DNA of 17,120 nucleotides from Prevotella sp. UBA2850 (GTDB lineage: Bacteria > Bacteroidota > Bacteroidia > Bacteroidales > Bacteroidaceae), in NCBI GenBank assembly GCA_002350805.1, contig DEFO01000019.1:1-17120 (forward strand), in the 5' to 3' direction. A model generated the notes under the pieces. The model did no database searches, was not told the DNA's origin, and saw only the letters and a list, made by a program, of their open reading frames with translations. Positions 13,708 to 17,120 of this stretch are shown here, piece after piece (the stretch's first letter is position 1; every line of letters begins with the position of its first letter). A program made the position numbers and the translations under genes.

Positions 13708-14331
13708 CTATTCTTCGTGCGTTGAGCGTCTGACGTGCCCGATGCTCTCAATGCGCTTGATGCGCTCCAGCACCTCCTGTGGAATCTTGGCGGGCAGGTG
13801 CTCTTCCGGGTCATAGAGCATGGCTGTGCAGATGCAGTATTTCCGTTCCGTACGGTGAAGGATGTCGACATTGATGCACCCCTCGCAACCGCGCCAGAAT
13901 GCCTCGTCGTCGGTCAGGTCGCCGAAAGTCACGGGCTGGTAGCCCAGTTGCGTGTTCATTGTCATGACGGCCGCACCGCTGGTGAGTGAGAAAATCTTTG
14001 CATGAGGCCAACGGGTGCGGGCCAGCGTGAACGTCATGTCCTTGATCTTCTTGGCAACGCCCTGTCCGCGAAAGTCGGGATGCACAATCAGTCCCGAGGT
14101 GGTCACATACTGTTTGTTACCCCATGTCTCAATGTAACTGAAACCGGCGAATTTGTCGCCTTGTAGTGCTATCACAGCCTTCGCTTCGCGCATCTTGGTC
14201 ACCAGATACTCGTGTGTGCGCTTGGCAATGCCCGTTCCGCGCACCTTGGCTGCTTCAGCAATCGTCTGTAAGATTGTGTCGACATACTTCTCGTGAGATG
14301 TGTCGGCAACCACAACCTGTATTTCTTCCAT
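13708..14331 (-). CDS. GNAT acyltransferase, probable N-acylglutamate synthase
   Basis: A 207-residue GNAT protein. The acyl-CoA-binding motif A is at residues 79-96 (HPDFRGQGVAKKI, with the RGQGVA turn). The first step of the arginine pathway, acylation of glutamate, has no other candidate here, and a GNAT gene between argR and argG is, as I recall, the same arrangement as in Bacteroides thetaiotaomicron, where it has been proposed to make N-succinylglutamate. I cannot verify that recollection here. The ATG at 14331 is preferred over a TTG at 14391 that would overlap the argR stop. Cysteines 149, 152, 166 and 168 form a CxxC and CxC pair that may bind metal. Confidence 0.75.
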   Translation of the reverse strand: MEEIQVVVADTSHEKYVDTILQTIAEAAKVRGTGIAKRTHEYLVTKMREAKAVIALQGDKFAGFSYIETWGNKQYVTTSGLIVHPDFRGQGVAKKIKDMTFTLARTRWPHAKIFSLTSGAAVMTMNTQLGYQPVTFGDLTDDEAFWRGCEGCINVDILHRTERKYCICTAMLYDPEEHLPAKIPQEVLERIKRIESIGHVRRSTHEE

Positions 14332-14387
14332 TATATTTGTTTGTTGTTTGATGATATCGTGTATAACCGGTGCTGTAGTCAACGGTC

Positions 14388-14870
14388 TCAATACTCCTTG
14401 ATGTTGGGCAGCACTCCGCTCAGGCCTTCAATCACATCATGATAGGCGACTCCTTCTTTGATGACAATTAATATGGTGTCGTCGCCGGCAATGGTACCGA
14501 GTATTTCGGGGATGTCGCTGTCATCGATGTTATAGGCAATGCTGCTGGCATAGCCCGGGCGTGTCTTGATAACACCCATGTTACCCGAGAAGTTGATCGA
14601 CTTAAACCCTGAAGACTGGAGCATCTCAGATGCGGGGCGCGGCTTGCTGATGCGCTTGTACATGGTTTCCTGCGGCAGCACATACACATACTTCCCGTTC
14701 ATCGAGGCAGCCTTGGCCACTTTCAGTTGTTTCATGTCACGGCTTAGCGTGGCCTGTGTCAGTTTGAAGCCTTCTTTCTCTAATGCTTGCAGTACCTCCT
14801 CTTGCGAGCATAGTTCATTGCTCGAAATGAGCATCTTCAGGGTCTCTAATCTGCTGTTCTTAATTTTCAT
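14388..14870 (-). CDS. argR: Arginine repressor
   Basis: A 160-residue ArgR/AhrC-type transcription regulator. The N-terminal winged helix includes the recognition helix TQATLSRDMKQL (38-49). The C-terminal oligomerisation domain holds the arginine-binding GTIAGDDT (125-132). It should sense arginine as a hexamer and control biosynthesis and perhaps catabolism. The ATG at 14870 is chosen: an earlier in-frame start at 14900 lies within the promoter -7 element. It is the first gene of the operon, and the GNAT ATG follows its stop codon by about 56 bases. An inverted repeat in its own promoter suggests autoregulation. Confidence 0.92.
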   Translation of the reverse strand: MKIKNSRLETLKMLISSNELCSQEEVLQALEKEGFKLTQATLSRDMKQLKVAKAASMNGKYVYVLPQETMYKRISKPRPASEMLQSSGFKSINFSGNMGVIKTRPGYASSIAYNIDDSDIPEILGTIAGDDTILIVIKEGVAYHDVIEGLSGVLPNIKEY

Positions 14871-14897
14871 TTTTGTGTCTATATTCGTTTGAGACGG

Positions 14898-14929
14898 CAA
14901 AATTATGCATTATTTTGCATAAAACCAAA
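14898..14929 (-). promoter_or_regulatory. argR operon promoter with an operator-like palindrome
   Basis: On the minus strand TTTG, 20 bases, then TAATTTTG is a perfect Bacteroidetes promoter. The transcript would begin near 14891, about 20 bases before the argR ATG. The inverted repeat TTATGCA-N6-TGCATAA (14903-14922) fills the spacer, where bound repressor would block RNA polymerase. Confidence 0.75.
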
Positions 14930-15011
14930 TAAAAATGCATAAAAATACCCTATTCGGTTAAAAATAGGGTATTTTTTATTACTTTTGTTGAATATTTATG
15001 CGATTTTGCAA
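14903..15011. promoter_or_regulatory. Probable ArgR-binding sites upstream of argR
   Basis: The strongest site is TTATGCA-N6-TGCATAA at 14903-14922. Partial matches follow: ATGCATAAAAAT (14935-14946) and TTGAATATTTATGCG (14988-15002), the last resembling the classic TGAAT-NNNN-ATTCA ARG box with an ATGCG right half. Several sites near one promoter are typical of ArgR control. Confidence 0.55.
14941..14976 (-). terminator. Bidirectional intrinsic terminator after the DUF4923-like gene
   Basis: AAAAATACCCTAT (14941-14953) pairs perfectly with ATAGGGTATTTTT (14964-14976) around a 10-base loop. On the minus strand it lies about 45 bases after the stop codon of the lipoprotein gene and just upstream of the argR promoter, insulating the two units. 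Confidence 0.8.
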
Positions 15012-15021
15012 TCGCTGCTTA

Positions 15022-15657
15022 TTACTTCTTCATGTCGAAACCAATGCGCACACCATCGTAGTTCTTGCTGATGTCGCCAATGGTCTGCAGACTGGTGTTG
15101 CCGCTCAGGGCCGACATGGTCTGCAGCACGGTCAGCAGTTTCTTGGCCTCGAAAAGCAGCGAGATACCGTTTGTCTCACGCTTGGCATAGCAGTTGATGT
15201 TCAGCAACAGACCCTTCATGGCAATCTGCGATGTCTGCTCGTTATAGGTGTAGGTGCCACTGAAGTTCTTGCCGCCAATGATGGCCGAGAAGGTGTTGTC
15301 GTTGTTGAAGGTCACCACTGTGTTGCTGGCAGAGAGACCCAGCTTCTGATAATACGGAAGCACTTTCTCCTCAATCTGTGCGGCTACCACCTCACCACCG
15401 GCCTTGGCCAGAAGGTTCTCACTGGTGAAAGCACAACCTGGTCCGTCGTATTTCCAGGTGCCAATCAGGTTCTGTGCCGACAACTTGTCGAGGCCGATGA
15501 CACTCGAGACTGCGTTTACAACGCCGGCACCATTGGTCAATACTCCGATAATACCACCCAGAATATCGCTGCCATTATTTGCTGTGGTGCCACCCAGACC
15601 GCCGCAGCTCATCAGAGCGAAGCATACTGATGCTGCAAAAATAGATAGTTTTTTCAT
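15022..15657 (-). CDS. DUF4923-like (lipocalin-like) lipoprotein
   Basis: A 211-residue exported protein. Residues 1-18 form a lipoprotein signal ending ALMSC, and the mature protein begins with a glycine- and threonine-rich linker. The domain begins near LIGTWKYDGPGCAFTS and continues with strand-like stretches (TVVTFNNDNTFSAIIGG, FSGTYTYNEQTSQIAMKG), as in the DUF4923 lipocalin-like family of Bacteroidales. Function is unknown. It lies 27 bases downstream of the BI-1-type gene on the same strand, so the two are probably cotranscribed. A strong terminator follows. Confidence 0.7.
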   Translation of the reverse strand: MKKLSIFAASVCFALMSCGGLGGTTANNGSDILGGIIGVLTNGAGVVNAVSSVIGLDKLSAQNLIGTWKYDGPGCAFTSENLLAKAGGEVVAAQIEEKVLPYYQKLGLSASNTVVTFNNDNTFSAIIGGKNFSGTYTYNEQTSQIAMKGLLLNINCYAKRETNGISLLFEAKKLLTVLQTMSALSGNTSLQTIGDISKNYDGVRIGFDMKK

Positions 15658-15684
15658 TGTCTAATAGTTTTTTTATGTTTTACG

Positions 15685-16401
15685 TTATTTTCTGTCACCA
15701 AAGATGCGAAGCAGATAGAGGAACAGGTTGATGAAGTCGAGATAGAGGCTCAGGGCGCCCAGCAGAGCCACCTTCTGTGCCTGCTCGCCACCGTCTTCCT
15801 GCATCATCAGCATGCGCTTGATCTTCTGAGAGTCATAGGCGGTCAGTCCTACAAATACAGCCACGCCCAAATAGCTCAGTATCAGGTCGAACGTGCCGCT
15901 CTTGGTGAAGAAGATGTTCACGATTGTGGCGATGATAATACCTATCAACGCCATGAGCGCCAACCGTCCGATTGATGTGAGGTCTTTCTTGGTGGTGTAG
16001 CCAATGAAGGCCATCACCGCAAAGGTACCTGCTGTGATGAAGAACACACTCGCCACCGATGTCATGGTGTAGACCAGGAAGATAAACGACATGGTGACAC
16101 CATTCAGTACTGAGTAGACAACAAACAATAGCGTTGCTGAGGTAAGCGACAGACGGTTGATGCCTGCTGAGATCCAAAGCACTAGCGCCAGTTCGCCAAT
16201 GATGATTCCCCAGAACAGCACACTATTTGTGGCAATTGCCTGCAAAATGGCCGGACTGGTCGACACTCCATAGGCGGTAAAGCCGGTAATCGTCAGTGCC
16301 AGTGCCATCCATACATACACTTTTCGCATCAGCGACGGGAAGGCCAGTGAACCGTAACCTTCCTGTGCGTTAATCATTTCATATAATTCCTTTTCGTTCA
16401 T
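15685..16401 (-). CDS. Bax inhibitor-1/YccA family inner-membrane protein
   Basis: A 238-residue polytopic protein with about seven transmembrane segments after an N-terminal cytoplasmic stretch. The signatures GVAVFVGLTAYDSQKIK and GALSLYLDFINLFLYLLR near the C-terminus are typical of the BI-1 (YbhL/YccA) family. Characterised relatives conduct Ca2+ in a pH-dependent way (BsYetJ) or modulate FtsH (YccA). The bacterial role is not certain here. It is the first gene of a two-gene unit with the DUF4923-like lipoprotein and has a strong upstream promoter. Confidence 0.92.
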   Translation of the reverse strand: MNEKELYEMINAQEGYGSLAFPSLMRKVYVWMALALTITGFTAYGVSTSPAILQAIATNSVLFWGIIIGELALVLWISAGINRLSLTSATLLFVVYSVLNGVTMSFIFLVYTMTSVASVFFITAGTFAVMAFIGYTTKKDLTSIGRLALMALIGIIIATIVNIFFTKSGTFDLILSYLGVAVFVGLTAYDSQKIKRMLMMQEDGGEQAQKVALLGALSLYLDFINLFLYLLRIFGDRK

Positions 16402-16453
16402 TTCTTATATATTTAATAATGTGTTAATACTCGATAGTTAATGTTCTAAGTTG

Positions 16454-16484
16454 CAAATGTATCAAATTTCTTCTACATGGCAAA
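16454..16484 (-). promoter_or_regulatory. Promoter of the BI-1-type gene
   Basis: On the minus strand TTTG, 19 bases, then TACATTTG, a perfect Bacteroidetes promoter. The start would be near 16447, giving a leader of about 45 bases. Confidence 0.8.
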
Positions 16485-16499
16485 ATTTTTCCGACGAAT

Positions 16500-16950
16500 T
16501 GCGGTCTCTCATCTATAATAATCTTCGTTTTTAATTATTTTTTTCTTCTCATTCCCCTCCTTTGTGCTGCTGAATGAGCGCCTGTGGTTGATCCGAAATA
16601 GTGCCAAAGTTGCCATTCCTGTCTCTTTCCGTTTCCATTCTAGTTTCACTCCGTTGCCAATTTAGTTTCGTTTCAGGCACAGGAACGTTGTTTTTTTTAT
16701 GTTTGGAACACTTTTCCCTTGGCTTTTTCTTCCTCGTTACTCTGGTTTTTCCTGATTTCACTTTGCCTTTTCACCTATGGCCTTGCCTCAGTTTCCCCTC
16801 ACGAAGCCTTCCCATTCCTCTCTCTGCCTTCTCCTGTGCTTTCCCGTTTTTTTCCGTCCCTATATTTATAATATAATAAGGTGTGCCTGTCCCTTGCCTT
16901 GACGCAAGTCAATTTTGTCTGTAAATTTATGTTAAATTGAAAAATTTCCA
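16500..16950. other. Gene-free spacer with a pyrimidine-rich tract
   Basis: No credible gene is seen. From about 16590 to 16860 the plus strand is strongly pyrimidine-rich with many TTTCC, CTTTT and CCTT words. Open frames here are low-complexity products of that bias (Lys/Arg/Glu-rich on the minus strand). It lies between the BI-1 promoter and the putative rRNA promoter. Confidence 0.6.
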
Positions 16951-16990
16951 TGGAAAAAGTTTGGTGTTCCGGAAAAAAGCCGTACCTTTG
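16921..16990 (+). promoter_or_regulatory. Probable rRNA operon promoter
   Basis: TTTG (16960-16963), 19 bases, then TACCTTTG (16983-16990) is a perfect Bacteroidetes promoter with start near 16997. The preceding 40 bases are A/T-tract rich, as in UP elements of Bacteroides rRNA promoters, and include the palindrome TTTCCATGGAAA. What follows looks like a 16S leader. Confidence 0.7.
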
Positions 16991-16996
16991 CATCCG

Positions 16997-17120
16997 CTTT
17001 CAGGGAAGCCCCCTGCGGGCATCATTAAAACGAGTTCATTGAAAGATTTACATAGACAGAAAAAGTAGGTAGTACAAGAAGCTGTTGCCGGTGTCGTTTC
17101 CTTTATGGTATGATGTCCGG
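16997..17120 (+). ncRNA. Probable 5' leader of a 16S-23S-5S transcript, cut by the window edge
   Basis: GAGTTCATTGAAAG (17032-17045) resembles the boxA-type antitermination segment in Bacteroidales rRNA leaders (GAGTTCTTTGACA is typical). A GC-rich hairpin (GCCC/GGGC, 17008-17020) precedes it. No open frame follows, and no mature 16S sequence is visible before the edge, so 16S would lie to the right. This rests on recollection of the leader pattern. Confidence 0.6.

Noticed and set aside
14980..14987. TACTTTTG as a plus-strand promoter
   Set aside because: No TTTG partner lies at the right distance and it would transcribe antisense to the DUF4923-like gene. It is probably chance in A/T-rich DNA.
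16549..16761. A 70-codon Lys/Arg/Glu-rich frame on the minus strand
   Set aside because: The composition follows the purine bias of the strand, with no domain, no promoter and no sensible neighbour.
1..17120. tRNA genes, insertion-sequence transposases or phage genes
   Set aside because: None was recognised in any spacer on either strand. The only mobile-looking unit is the DUF559 module.

Overview
The window looks like chromosomal DNA from a Bacteroidales bacterium, most likely Prevotella or a close relative. The evidence is Bacteroidetes-type promoters (TTTG, 19-20 bp, TAnnTTTG) upstream of several genes, almost no Shine-Dalgarno sequences, several lipoproteins, a DUF4923-type lipoprotein, a tetratricopeptide/HTH membrane regulator of a Bacteroides/Prevotella type, and AT-rich repetitive spacers. 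No species can be named from the sequence alone.

Layout. 1-1023 carries no convincing gene but is packed with repeats and hairpins. 1024-2076 (minus) is a three-gene set: small lipoprotein, small outer-membrane barrel, two-helix membrane peptide. 2375-3988 (plus) is a lipid-anchored TPR/coiled-coil/HTH regulator, divergent from that set. 4075-9501 (plus) holds rocD, ctlX, pruA and arcA. Together they form a complete predicted route from arginine via citrulline, ornithine and glutamate semialdehyde to glutamate, with no carbamoyl-phosphate step. 9502-9854 is a convergent spacer holding a perfect 27-bp inverted repeat around a nine-copy 21-bp tandem array. 9855-14870 (minus, transcribed argR first) is the arginine biosynthesis operon argR, GNAT acyltransferase, argG, a DUF559 nuclease, argC, argD. 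15022-16401 (minus) encodes a BI-1/YccA membrane protein and a DUF4923-like lipoprotein. 16960 to the right edge looks like the promoter and leader of an rRNA operon whose 16S gene would start beyond the window.

How the genes fit together. Arginine synthesis and breakdown face each other across a structured spacer, and argR heads the biosynthetic operon. A perfect inverted repeat (TTATGCA-N6-TGCATAA) lies between the -33 and -7 elements of the argR promoter, so autoregulation is the simplest reading. ArgR may also decide between the two opposed pathways.

The most unusual feature is at 11955-12440. A small DUF559 (Vsr/PD-(D/E)XK-like) nuclease gene is bracketed by two inverted copies of a GC-rich hairpin repeat and inserted between argG and argC. 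The argC start codon overlaps the nuclease stop codon, and the repeat encodes part of the argC N-terminus. Two apparent relatives of the repeat occur alone elsewhere in the window (541-572 and 5483-5515). This resembles a REP-type repeat with an associated nuclease that has become wired into a housekeeping operon.
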